This document shows, piece by piece, positions 1-13,600 of a DNA stretch of 64,000 nucleotides. A program made the translations under genes and the position numbers. Origin of the DNA: Nemopilema nomurai (taxonomy: Eukaryota > Cnidaria > Scyphozoa > Rhizostomeae > Rhizostomatidae); contig ML133498.1 of NCBI GenBank assembly GCA_003864495.1, forward strand, positions 692,918 to 756,917, written 5' to 3'. Below the pieces are notes generated by a model, which did no database searches, was not told the origin of the DNA, and saw only the letters and a list, made by a program, of their open reading frames with translations. Numbering within the stretch: the first letter of the stretch is position 1; each line of letters opens with the position of its first letter.

Positions 1-3000
1 AATCGCCAAATAAGATTAATGCGGTCGGACAGACGTCTGTGGAGAGCAGTGGATAAACCAGCCCCACTCCGCTCTTTCTGTCACATCTGCCGAATTACGG
101 TAACAACCGATGGCAAGAGAAGCTTGATTCTAACGAGAGGGTGTCGCAACGTGGAGCAAGGGAGGCAGGACCGTAGACCATCTTATGCAAATGAGTAACC
201 TCATATCTTCTGAAGGGAAACAAAGGCCTTGGTCATCGAATGAGGTTCGATCTGCTGGGAGAGTGAATTTTGCGGTGTGGGAAGGGGATATTTTGGTAAC
301 GGTCCAAGCTTGTTAGATTTGAAACGTTCAGAAAATCAACACGAACATTTGTGGTGCAAGATGCCATTACTGCAAAAATATCAAAATAATATCGATACAC
401 CTGAAGTTGATTGAGCGAACCCGACCTGGACTGAAACCCTAAAATAATGAAATTTTCGTCAAGTTATAACGGAAAACTGAACGCAAACACAGGCGAATAG
501 TCGTAATTGGATAAACGATTGCAATCGCCAACGGGACAAATGTTGAAAGTTTAAGCCAACCCTTAATCTATTTGGCCATGATAACTGTGCTTCGGAAAAT
601 TACTGCTAGAATCCATGGTTGAAATATACCTAACCTATGAAAAGTGCAACATAAGAAGAATTTCTGTTCAGGCAGCCCAATTAGTCGGTCCCCTTCGCCA
701 CCCTAATGTCGATTCTTCACCCACAACAAGTTGCAGCTGCCTTTCCGTCGTCTTTCAACTTGCTTTCGTCTCGTTTACTGGGAGACCACGCTCCACAAGG
801 GCGTTTTCCTCACCTTATTAATGCTCTGGCTAGCACGGCTTTGAGCGCTTCTTTCGACCGGCAAGTCACATGCAAGAGCGGGAATGCATTTTCCAATTAG
901 AACTCTGCAACACTGGTCAAAACAAAAGCACCTCCAGGAATTCCTCCAGCATCGTGCACACATCCAGACGTACCCTTGGAAATTGCAGCGTCGAAAATCC
1001 GCAATAGAAATGAACAGCAAGGGATTACGGTAGCGACCCCCGGTGAAACATGATACATATGTGTGGGAAACTGTGCACTCGCTTTTGACTGTAACTTCTG
1101 CTTAAAATTAAGGGTGTGTCACTTTATTGATAGCGCCACCACAAACGGACGAAATGATGCCAGGGCCGATGGTCACTTAAACGAAGACTCTTCCTAAATT
1201 CCGTTTAAACCATCGATAAGCCAAATGAAGGACTCTTAATTCTCTCTGATCGAATTAGACTTTTATATTCATAGAGGAGTGGATCTGGATTGTTTTGGTG
1301 GTGGAGCATTGCGACCTGCGTACGTCGCTCGCATTGGCTAGCTAAACGGGTACACGGGTGCTAGATGAAGTATCGGGTCTTAACAGATTGCAAGAACCAA
1401 ATAAACGAACTAAAAAAAGAACTAGTTGAAAGAGCTAAATAAAATAATTAAAAGAGTTTCCTTAAAGACATCTACTGACGTCGACGTTCCAGCACAGATA
1501 GATCAGGAGAATTCTTAACAGGAAAAGACTGGGGTTTTTACTCTTACCTCCCAATTGATTTTATTTTGATATTTGGGGATCAATCTGCGGGGTACCTGGG
1601 AGACCCCCACCCTTTGCTTGTTTCGCATGCACTTTGAAGTTCAATGGCCACAGGGCTATGCATATGCAAGTGACGGTGCAATGCACAATGATCTTCGACA
1701 GTGTGCGAAGGTTTTTAGCTCGAAAAATAATTAAAATATGTTGAAATGTTCAGAGGCGTTCCATGTGACCGCCTCTTTAAATACCATCTTCTCTTTAGGA
1801 GTGAACGCAATAAAACTGAAATCGTAGTAAAAACAGTAAACAAAGCAACATAACGATTGAACTTACTCAAAGTAACGCTTTTTCGCCCATCCACAAACTG
1901 AAACCGACTCTTTTGTGATTATGATAAAACCTTCTTTGCCAACAATGATATGAAGTTTGCATTTGACTTCCTTCAAACAAATAAATTTTCTGGGATTGTG
2001 CTATGGAGATGTCCTTATTCCCGTCAAATCCAAACAGATCTTATCAATGAGCAGCTGAACAAAAGGGTTTTACAATGCGCCCTGACAGGAGCCTTATTAA
2101 AAAAGGTGCATGGTGTGTTATTATGAAAAAGCAAAGGAAAAGCCATTTGATATTAAGAATGAAAAAGAACTTTGCCCTAGTTTTATATTGATGAAACGCT
2201 GTAGAAAGTGAATTCTAATGAGACATCCGCCCTCCAACGAACTGAACTGAGCAGAAAAGAACCTATCGGAGACAAAGGTGCGAGCATAAAGGGGAACCCA
2301 TTGTACTGATGAAAAAGGTGATTGCACAAGTAAAATTCTGGTACAAGTTAAATTTTTTAGGCATGTTTTGTAAAAGCTAACATTTTTGGCCATTTTTTAC
2401 AAATTAAACTTGTTAGTGTCATATTGTAAATACAAATTATGGACTCCCTGTGGAGCAATATATATAACCTCGGTTCTGTTCTGTATTATGTTTATATTTG
2501 ATTGCAATGAGCCAGTCATACTTTTTTTCTTGACTTCTCTATACTATAACTAGAGAATGTGATAGGCAGGGGCTAGGGCAAATCAGAGAATAGCAAAATA
2601 ATGCCTTCGCGAAATCGACCACCTATGAGGTCAGCAGGCGCCATAACGAGAATGATCGATTGTACTAAATAATGAATAGACGTCATCCTTACTGACCTTC
2701 ATTCGAAGTGCGCTTTTTAGAGTACCGTCATTTAACATCAAGGGTATATCATCTCTTCCCCATAGCTAGTGCGAATAAGGTGTTCCCTATCGCAATCCCT
2801 TTTGTGTTACCAATACACGAAATCGAAGAGACAACTCCGCCCCACATTTCACAGCCATTTAACAGGAAGCACTACGCCATACTGCCAGGCATCCGAGACA
2901 GAAAGTAGCCGAGTTCCACCGGGCATACAAGTGAGGACTGAGCTATGCATAAAACTGGTTTGTGACACAATGCTCAAAGGCGGCATTTAAACTTGGTGCA

Positions 3001-4673
3001 CTGATGCCAGTTCAAATTACAAAATGCTTTTTAATCTGATATAGAGGAGCAACTTGGTTAGGAAAAAATCAAATAAACAGTGTTTATTTCACAAAAACAT
3101 GGTTTAATTCATAAAATTATTTTACAACCAATTATCATTTATCTATTTAAATCATTGGTTTAGCATAAAAAATTAAACATCAATATGATTACAAACTTCT
3201 TTTAATTGTGATAAATCTTTACTGTAAATATTATAAATAGGTACATATATTCTATTTAACATTAAAAGACTCGATGGGTCATTAAAAGAGGACCGAGACG
3301 TGTATTAACAAACTTTATTTAATACACACTTGCATAGAGCTCCATTTTTCAATGTTAATAGGTTGATTATTTTGAAAAAATCTGCAAAATATTCCTTGAA
3401 CATTAAACTTTTAATACAGCTGGAATTGATCACTTTGAAAAAGAAAACGAAAAACACAAGATGATATTATATATCCAAAAAACAATGGATTCCCTTTTCA
3501 CTTTTCAGTATCAAATATTTATTGGTTGTTAAAAGACTTTTGCCCTAAAAAGGGGTGGTCGGTTATTCACGTGCCTATCAAAAAAGGAAACGTGCTTTCA
3601 CGAACATGCTACGCATTCCTACAGTCATCAGGATAATTCCAAAAGTGTTTTCTTAAAGTGTTTCTAAGAAAATACGACGGGGGTTTGAAATTATGCCTCG
3701 CTAACACAGGTTACTAAATTTAATATCCCATAAATCACATAAGAAAATTATCGCTTTTTCTAATTTATCTAAAAATATTACTTGAATGAATGTTTATAAA
3801 TCAAAAGAATTCTGTTTATTCAAAATGACAGTTCTATTAATTCAAATTTAATTTAATTAATATTGCTCAGTTAATCATCTAAACCTTCTTTAAACCTCTT
3901 TAATAGAGTAAATCGATATAAAATAAAAGGTAAAGAAATTTAAATTGATGGTAAAGCGTTGAATGCTTCAAGACGCATCAAAGTCATCTAACACCGATTT
4001 TGCTTAATAATGATAAAGGTGAGTTCAATCAAGACGACGAAGATATTGAAAAGTTGCTCAAGTTTTAGCTCCATAGGCATTTAGATGCAGAAAGTTCGCA
4101 GGAAATACCGTGAGTAAAAATTGAAAAAAAATTAAAGACACTCGCTTTGTTTTGGACTTACTTGTCATGGGGAGACAATTAAATTAATCACAAAGAACGT
4201 AGCCGTGATGGGATTAAATGTCAATTCCTTTTTTAATGTTGACAATCGGGCCTTATGTTAATTTACGTAAATTAATGAGAAAAACATAACGCAGTGTCGA
4301 TGACAGGGCCATTACTTCACCGTTATCTTAATCTTTACAACATACATATTGCACATATCTACATTTCTGATCATTTTGATTTAAGCAGTAGCTGGCATGA
4401 CTGGAACGAGTCGAAGCTTTTGTTTACTATTCTCAAGGAGGACTTTACGTAAAACAGGACGTTTCTTCATAAAACAATGAAAGCGTGTTGGACTGTTCGC
4501 GAGTCGGGTGTTCGAAAACGTGTCGGGCTCATTTATCTCGCCCTTCGTCTTAGAACAGAGTAAAGGGTTGTCGCACCCGACACTCAAAGTATGGATGCGA
4601 CGGACTTGAAGCACCTAGGCCCGAGGGGGGACTGTGCCCGAACAACGTGAACAAAAACAAATCAAACACGTAC
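1..4673. other. No supported exon; presumed large intron of the Trio-like gene
   Basis: I searched both strands for the next spectrin-repeat exon and found none. Bases 3000-4000 are very AT-rich with low-complexity runs. A minus-strand AAG|GTGAGG donor-like site occurs near 806-812, but the open frames before it show no spectrin signature. If transcription did not splice at 4673, the Trio-like frame would read VRV and stop at 4662-4664; the good family match beyond this point argues against a natural end here. Confidence 0.5.
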
Positions 4674-7600
4674 TGGTTGACTGCTCCGATAAAAACCATG
4701 GGTTTGGTTTAGGACCCTCCTGCGCTGCTCCAGCTGAAACGAGAAGCCTTTGAACATTTCATCGAGCTTGTTGACTTTGTACTTGATCGTTGCGGCAGCG
4801 AAATGCCCGGCATTTACCAGCTTCTGCCCATCCCGCTGCAACTTTTGCACGATATCACATTTTTCCTGAAAGAAAAAAACCACATGGGGTCAGGACAGTC
4901 TCAGCAGTCGAAAGCCTCTGCTTGATAAAAACATAAAATGACAACAACAACAACATGAAATGTCCTCATTGAGCATTTCACAGTCACTCAAGGCATTAAA
5001 GGCGAAGCCCCTTTGTCCTTCTTTACGAAGTTCTTTTGTGTTTACAATGTATGACGAAAGCAACAACGACACCAAAACAAATAGAAGCTTCAAAACAAGC
5101 AAATGGATTAACAAAATGGCGGATTGGTGACATTCTGCACTTGCTTAAATTTCTATTGACCCTCTGAAGGAGAATGAACCAGTTTGCGAAGGGAACGAAA
5201 TGAAAGCAAAATAGGTGGGACGGCAAATGAATCTCTTCTTTTACTCTTTTCTTTCTGATATGTGGCCATGGAGAAGAGTGTTGAAACTAAGTTGGCAGTT
5301 AAAGAAGCCAATGACTACGTAAGAAAAAGCATAGGAGTACCCGCAGAGGAAAAATTGCTAGAGATGGACAAAAGAAGGAAACTTAGGACACAAGAAGACT
5401 GGAAGCGAAGAGGCGACAGCCTAGTAACAGCAAAAACTAAAAGTGAAGTATGCGTACGAGCAAAGAGAGGAAGGAGAAAGACAGAATGCGTAGATAACGC
5501 CAGCGCATGGAGAGGTGGAATGATTCTAAGTCTGAAGAATGGCAGTGATGAGGAACGCCAACGGCCACAACCGAAATCCTCTCCTTCACCTTGAAGTATT
5601 TTTTCACTTCATTCTTGCCCCGGCCTCATTCAATATGTGTGGCAGTATTTCGGTACTGCAGCAACAACCCGTGCCCTTTTTTGAGCAAACACTCTACTTT
5701 ACAGTTTCTTCTGTGGAATTCAACAAAGATGATTTTGCACAATTCACTTGAAACATGGGCAAAGAGGAACCATGTAGACAACGAAACGTAGTTCAATTAT
5801 GACCACTTTGGGAAAATTAGAAAGGGTCATTTGGATCCTCGTGGGATCCTTGCAAGAAACAATTAGGCTTGTGTAGTGAAACATTTAGTGAGCCAAACAT
5901 TTAGTGAAAAGAAAGAAGCAAGCACAAGAGGGACTCCTAGTTGCTGAGACATGGGAATAGTTTCACAACAGAGAGGGGGATCAAATTTGACAAGGTCATG
6001 CGTAAAGTGGGTTATGGCGCCAATCTGAAGCGACTGGTTGTGACTGCTTTTTAATTGATTGCTATCAGGCCATGTGACTTTATACCTGACCTTAGCTTAA
6101 TTGAGATGGAAAAAGATCATCTGCATATACTCATTATAAACTTTGATTGCATCAGAAACACTAGGGGCCGTCTTTCAAAAGGGAATGATTAAACGGCAAA
6201 ATATCTTGCTTACTTTAAAACTTCTTTCAAATCTGTTGTGATCTTCAATGAGCACCTCCGTCTGGCTGAAACTCTCCCCATAGGTCACGTGAGTTTCGAG
6301 GTAGCACTCCCCTTCTGTTCTCAGCCATTCGGTCACCTGAATAAAAAGGGCAGTTTTAAAATTTCAAAAGAAGACATGGACATTCAAAGAGGATTGAGAT
6401 GAGACTTTCACGGCTTAGAAGCAAACAACAGAATGTCACCTTCTTAGAATTTCAAAATTGCTTGCTTATTTACATTTGTTGATTACTAATCATACAAAGT
6501 TTCTTATTCAAAAAGCCCAATGGACTGCAGTAGACAGGTGGGTGTGGACTCAAAAGCATTGGGTAGCTTTCAATGAGTTGTGTATGTAGCAGCCTAGAAA
6601 TGGCCTTCCATTTTACACACCGTTGCTGTGCATATGATGAGAAAGATGCGTCAATGCAAGCACAAACTCACCTTCTTAATTTCTTCATCAAGCTTGCAAG
6701 ACCGAACGCATTGCTCCAACAACTTCTTCCGATGCTTCCATACCTCTTCCAGTTTCCGTCTTCTCCCCTGCAACGCCTCCAATGTTCTCTCTATGCCATA
6801 ACACGCCGACTTTGCCGCATGCCGGCTATTTAGGTCGGCTCGCTTCGTGGCCTCTCGCAGCTTCTCCAGCAGTAGTTGCCCTTTGCTCAGCGTTTCCATC
6901 GACAACTCCAAAATGTTTTTCCTCAATTCTTGATGGTCGCCGAGTTCAGTTTTTGCAGCTGCAAAATCGCTTGGAAGTTCCTTTTCTGGTTCCATGTCGC
7001 CCATTGCGGTGTCGATGAGAACCTCAAACTGGGCAAAAAAGAGTACAGTAGTTCAGCATCAGGCGACAGAGGGCAAATCAAGGGGCACAGCTACGCTTGG
7101 GCATCAGAGTTCTCTCTTGCCACAAAACAGCAGGCAATGCAGCAAGCACTCCACGACAACTTCGACGGTCAACAGGCCATCCTACCCTTGGAGCAAGTAC
7201 AACTAAATACCTGCCCTTTTATTAATCTTTGCGGTATTAGTCAGGCTTGTCAAATCGATAAATAAAAGCAACCTAGTACAAAATGACGATGCTAAAGCTA
7301 TCAGTTGGCAGCAATGATGAAAATAGCAGTGACAATAGAGAAATAACCATGCGATGGGTTGGGATAACACCCGCTTTTTCCGAAGTGATGGAAAGGGATT
7401 ATGTTTTTGTTGGTCTTTATATAAACAGCCGAGGGGGGTACTTTGAATTTGCGATATACCTTCTAAGGAGGATACTTGGAGACAAAAGGAATCAACTTCT
7501 ATCTCTATCTGAAAAAACCTTTTACTGAATGGCTTTTCAGATCTTCATTGGTATCAGACATAAGCTACGCTTAGGGGTGTCAAAATCAGACTTAGGCACT

Positions 7601-10600
7601 CAAGAAAAGCGAAGTTTCACGAAGAAGACAAATAAAAACCTGAGACAACAGATAATGAATCGAGAAATAACATAAAACGATGCAGTAAATAGGCAGAAAT
7701 ATTCAAAAGGTTTTATTCAAACAGGATGGAGACATAAATATTCTCATGATAAAGATATCTAAATAGCTGATAAGATGAACCTTTCCTCTCTCGTCTCTCA
7801 TAAGTCAAAATGTGGGCATAGCAACAACGGTTTTTCCAAGAAAGCGAATAGGGAACTTGTAAGCTGAAGCAGACAGAAGGATACCTCTGGACTTTACGCA
7901 GGTGGTCAAAGGACAAACTTACTTGTTTCGCCTTTTCGTGGAACTGTATAGACGAGTCTAGCAGCTCCCTTCTTGCCTTGATTCGCTGTCTCGCCCCTCC
8001 TAGTTTGTCCTCCGTTGCCCTTTGGACGCCATCCCCTATCGCCGCTCTCTTGTCGTTCAGTTTACGGTTGCTGCGCAGTTCCTCCACCAAGCTCTCGCTG
8101 TCCTGAATAAAAGAGCATCGGGTTAATCACTTAGCCGATAAACGTACGCACTGAGAAGTGGCGAAGGAATTGCAAACTTCCATGCGGGAGGATTCTCCTC
8201 TTTATCTCTAAAGCTTAGATCCCGTTGCTGAAGAGAGAAAGGCTGATTGTTAGATGGAAACCGTGAAAATATCACTGACAAGGCAACAAACAAAGAGTTC
8301 TGCCATAGCTAATTAGTTCGGCATCATCATAAATCAGTCATTTTTGTTTATGCATTCGTCCGTGGTAGATTATCAGCGGCCTGTTTCCTCGAACATTCTT
8401 TTGCTGCCTCCCACTATAGCGACATGCGGATAGAAATTGATAAAAATCCAAAAAGAGGCGCCGAAGCAATACTCAGCAACTTCAAACCAGAACTCTGTTC
8501 TAATTCTGAGCATAAAAACTTCAAAAATTTACTGAGGATTGTTTGTGACTTGGACACAAATAACTCCTTTTACAAAGGCAATAAAGAAATCACAAGTTTT
8601 TTCTACATATGAAATAATATTATCATCCCAGTGACTGAGGCTGACGAAGAGACAAAAAGTTGGAAGAGGGGGCAATGGTTTGGAGCAAAAGTTTTGCAAA
8701 GCCAATTGAGCAAATCCAAGAAGCTTTTTATGTATCGGAACTAGATGTCGGACGGTCGAAACAACCCGACTAGAAAAGAAGACAACGGGACAATCACTAG
8801 AAGGCCACGCTGGGGCTACTGTCGTTTCGGGCTTGAAGCCGCACCGGGAGTGGCAATTGCAACCGGGTCAAAGTTGAACGCGAAAGGATTACGGAGAAAG
8901 GGAAAAAGATAAGACAGAGGGTGTGTGTGTCCACTTGTAATCCAAAAAGCTGGGTAGCAACTAGGCCCTCTTTATTTGGATGTTTGGTTGCCCATCCCGT
9001 CAAAGTAAATTTTTGACTTAGCATTTCATTTACGCGAAAACAACTATTTGATGAGGAGTTGAGTTGCTGAGTGGGTGTTTCAGGTTAAGAAAAAGCAACT
9101 TTGTGTCCCTTTTAACTGTCAAAAATCACGAGAAGGAACGTGGGTTGTTTCAGTTCGAATGACAAAAGTGAAGGCAAGAAAACCAGGCCATTGTTCGGAT
9201 AAAATAGGACATGGGCAGAGGTGGGCGTTGGCCTAAAGTTCAATTAGACCTAGTTGACATAGACTGCTTCTCATCAAACAAACTCTGAGAGTGTTTGGTT
9301 GCATGTAAATCACAAGCACCAGGAGTTACTATGAACTGGACTGATAGAGGTTTCCAACATCACCAACAGTTACCCTGTAAATACCCCCTCCTTTGGAACT
9401 TCCTGTCCTACAGGAAGACCAATCTTCTTTGGATTAGAAAAAACAAAATCCATGGAAGGAAGTGCAGTATCCTCTAGCAGGTCCTGAAACTGCCATATGG
9501 AAATACCAGTCAACAATAACAACCCACCCTACTAGCAAATCGACTTGTGTCACCATGCTTGCTGGCTTTGCAAACAGCACAAACTGTGGACAATAATTGT
9601 TGTGGGCACTGATTATCAACCAGCTCATTGAGAAAAAACACATTATATTACAAAATAAACATCTCCATTACCAAAAATTGAAAGGGAATCTCCACAGAAC
9701 ATACCAAGACAAACTGAGATTTGCATCTTATTTGGCAGAATTTAATATAAACCAATCAAGTGTGAAAATTATCATTGAAAATATTTCACTTGTTTTTGAA
9801 TAATATCAGTTTGCCAAACACAATTGCCTGAAGAGAGAACTCAATGTTACTACTTTTTGGTGTCAATTGATTCTTGAACAATCCAATAATTCAATTCCTA
9901 GTTTCTACTACATATAGTGAATTGATCAGAAATTTAAATTTTTCTTGAAGAAAATGATACTAGTCAACCCTAATAAGAAATCAACTGTTAAAACCAAAAG
10001 TCACTGATGATTATAATCAAAAGTCTTTCAGTCAACAGAAAACACAAACATTTTAATGTTTGGTCTTCATGGGTGTCCAGTTTTATTCATTAGCAAATCA
10101 AATCTGCTTGAAACAAACCTGTGTCGTATTTGTTGCCACATTTTCTTGAAAAACAACAATAGGTTTCTTCGTAGTTACAGATGAAATACTTACCCTAGTC
10201 TTTGGAGGGGGGGGGGGTTCTATTCACATTATTAAGCAAATGTACAAAGAATAGTGCCAAAATGGCACTTGCTCTGGTTTTATTTTGAATGGTTTACAAT
10301 ATCCTTCGGTAAAAGTACGCTAGGCATTACTACAGTAATTTGGGCTTCGGCAAGAAACCAGAAGTATTCCGTTAACCCTTGAAAAATATTTTTGTATCAG
10401 TGCTGCAGGCATGAAATGCGATTGTGTTCTGTAAATTGCTCTTGAAAATATTTTTTATGTTGGGAAAACAGATAAAGAAAAACAAATAACTCTTTTCAGT
10501 TGGACGGAAACACAGAATTTAATAATCAAACACGAGGAAATCGAGGCCTGACAAGATCTGGTTACCCTAACGAAGTTAAATTATTGAGATAGGATAACAT

Positions 10601-13600
10601 TTCTCCATGTCAACCGGCAAATGCATGAAAACGATAAAGGAAGCTAAAATACGAATTTATTTGCACACAACTCTTCAAACATCCTTGTCTTTCTTGTTTC
10701 AATAAATCTCGCAGTAATAAGGAGCTACATCTCAGAGTTCTGGCACTAAGATAGGATTATTTGGGGCAGGTTAGGCCAACCGTTAAAGCAAGCCTCGGCT
10801 CGTGCATAAATCAGCGAAAATTGGACATTTTACTGCGAAAGACATGGGTCTATGAATAATTAACTAACTGTGATGAATAAAAATGTTAGCCACGACAAAC
10901 AATAAGAAGTTGCATTCCGAAACGGGTTGAAATGCATAGGTTGTGCAAAACAGATGGGATTTGTGTGTATTTGACTGGATTGTAAAACGGGATCATGCTT
11001 CGCATCAATAAACAAAAGTCGACAAGAAAAACCAACAATATTGAGTCACCAAATACTTACTCAGACTAATAAAGAAAATGACGATTCCAAGGCCAGAATG
11101 GAGAGTTTTCCAACAATTTAACTATTGCCTCAATAGAAAACCGAGAAGAGCTTCATAAATTTCGCAGCCTTGCAAACACTGACGATCGCCCTCCCAAACA
11201 CAATGCTCCGGAATGCCTTTGGTCGATCTTGACAAGGGATTGTCCGCTGAGATTTTAACAAGCTATTCAGTCTGCGCCGTGGCACTTGATTTCACAAATA
11301 TAAACACCAGTACTTGGGCATGCGGAGAGGTTGACTGGCACTTGAGGGCTCTCCCCATCAGACAAGCGATCTTATCAATAATGTTTTGTTTTCTCTGTTT
11401 TTGTTTCTACAAAACACTTTTGTTAATGTCCCATGAGCCCTACCAACAAGCCGGGCCGCCAACCTCTGGCCTCTCAACCCAGTACTGTCGGCCTTCAGCC
11501 ACCGAAGGAGAACGGAAATAATGGGACGGGGGTATAAATAAAATGACCTGGTGATGACCTCAGTATTTTTCCAATTCGTTTGAACTTAGTGTTTTTCCAC
11601 AGGGAGTCTTCCCCCCTCTCCTTTCTAATATTGGCAAGTACTTCCCTTACGTCCCTTTCGAACAACTTTCCAACGCTGCAACAATTTTCCTACCAACAAA
11701 TGGTTGTAGCATTGCAAAGAAACTTATCCTCGGATTTCCTTCTTTTACATAACCGTTGTAGGTGATATTACGTTTTTTTTAATCTGGTAGTATGGAACGG
11801 TTCCTTTTCGTGAAAGTACTACCAAAAACTAGCTTGATACTCCAAACCCTTCAACGCAGATGCACACTGCACCCTCGCCATCTCTATCAGGGATTCAGAC
11901 TATTAGAATCAAGGGGTTTGGAGAAAATTTGCTATTTGCACTGTCATCTTCAACTTGTAAAATTCACTGTCTGTGACGATAATCACTTAAGCCGATGTTG
12001 ATACGCAGCACTTGAGAAGGCGACCAGCACCGTTAGAAGAAAGGCCCTCGACGGCACGAAGAATCATCGGTTGTGCTTCAATCCTCAGTACATTCGCGTG
12101 CAATGCAAACAGACAAATCTTAGTGATAGACTGAAGGACTAAAAGGCATAGCATTGCACTAGTCTCCCGGCTCTGTGTTGTTTGGATAACTGGCGCGAAT
12201 AATGACTGGGTCCCAAGAATCAGGGAGCCGGAGCGCCTAATGGTGTTGTTTGTGAGATTTAATAAGTCAGAATCGCTAAAGGGAGAGGAACATTGAACCA
12301 AAAGTCTAAATCAACAATTTAATGTCAACTGCAAACTGCGGGTGTTTGGGTTAAGTGGCGGCTATTTCGTCTGAAACATGGAATTAGAAAGGCTACTCTC
12401 TGGTGAGACATAATACAGGAGACAGGGCTGTTTTGATACTGGCTTGTTTTTGAGAACATAAAGATGACGTCACAAATCAAGACCGCTGAATAGCTTCAGG
12501 AGCCAGCAAGAGAAATTCAAAGAGACTTAATCAGTTTTACGATGCAGTGTTACGACGCAGTGTTACGACGCAGTGTTACGATGCAGTGTTACGACGCAGT
12601 GTTACGATGCAGTGTTACGACGCAGTGTTACGACGCAGTGTTACGACGCAGTGTTACGACGCAGTGTTACGACGCAGTGTTACGATCGAAAGGCAAATCG
12701 CAACATAACATAACATAACATAACTAAACATGACATGAGACGTGAATGAATCATGCTTTGGCCTACCTCGAAGCTGAAGTTCGACCAGCAAAAATGAGCA
12801 AAGAAAATGTAACGAAGAGAAAGCACTCTGAAAGGACTTACCCCAAGCTGCCTCTCTGCTTCCTTATGTTTTTCACTCAGTGCGCAGGTCGTATCGAGAT
12901 CCTCTCCAAATGAAACATCCAAATCCAGAGACTTTCGAACGGTTTCGTCTATGCTGAAGAAAACCTGAAACGCAAGAACGTTTCAATGAGTCGCGGTGTA
13001 AACACAGAATCCAGAAATTGCCAAAGTGGCCGGCCATATTCGGAACAGGCGTGTAATTACAAAGCAGTTCTGTTAATCGCATGCAACCTTTCTTGGGGCC
13101 CGTGCAAATGGAACAGACACAGATACCCTGCTTCATTCGTAAACCTCTCTGCTTGCTTCGAAACATTGCCAGCCACCAGTCAGTAAGTCTCCCCCAAACC
13201 ATCCTGCCCCAAACCATCCTGCCCCAAACCATCCTGCCCCAACAAACGCTACTAGGGCCTTTACAACGCCCTTTGAAGGTACAATTCTAACTAATGATTT
13301 ATAAGAGAAAGGAAGGAATCACGAACGATTTAGAAAGCAAACCAAGCTAGTTAGGTGTCCCTGATCCAGATGCAGAAGGGTACAGAAGAAACAATAACAG
13401 GGCCCAAAGTTGAATGGAAGTCTCAAAATGCAAGGACAATGCCAGTGGTCTTGTGCAGTATAACCAATCTGCTATCAACTGGTGCTACATATTAAACATA
13501 ACTTCTTACATCCTTTCTTATCCCTTCTTACGTAGGAAGAACCAAAACTTCTCCCTTGCATCCAACCTCTTTGAATCATATGCGACAGGCATCGTAGTTT

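Noticed and set aside
775..1020. Possible next Trio-like exon with an AAG|GTGAGG donor near 806-812
   Set aside because: None of the three minus-strand frames gives a spectrin-repeat pattern, and there is no matching phase-0 acceptor with a pyrimidine tract.
12538..12686. CRISPR-like regular repeat array
   Set aside because: The copies are contiguous with no spacers, and the window is clearly animal DNA; it is a minisatellite.
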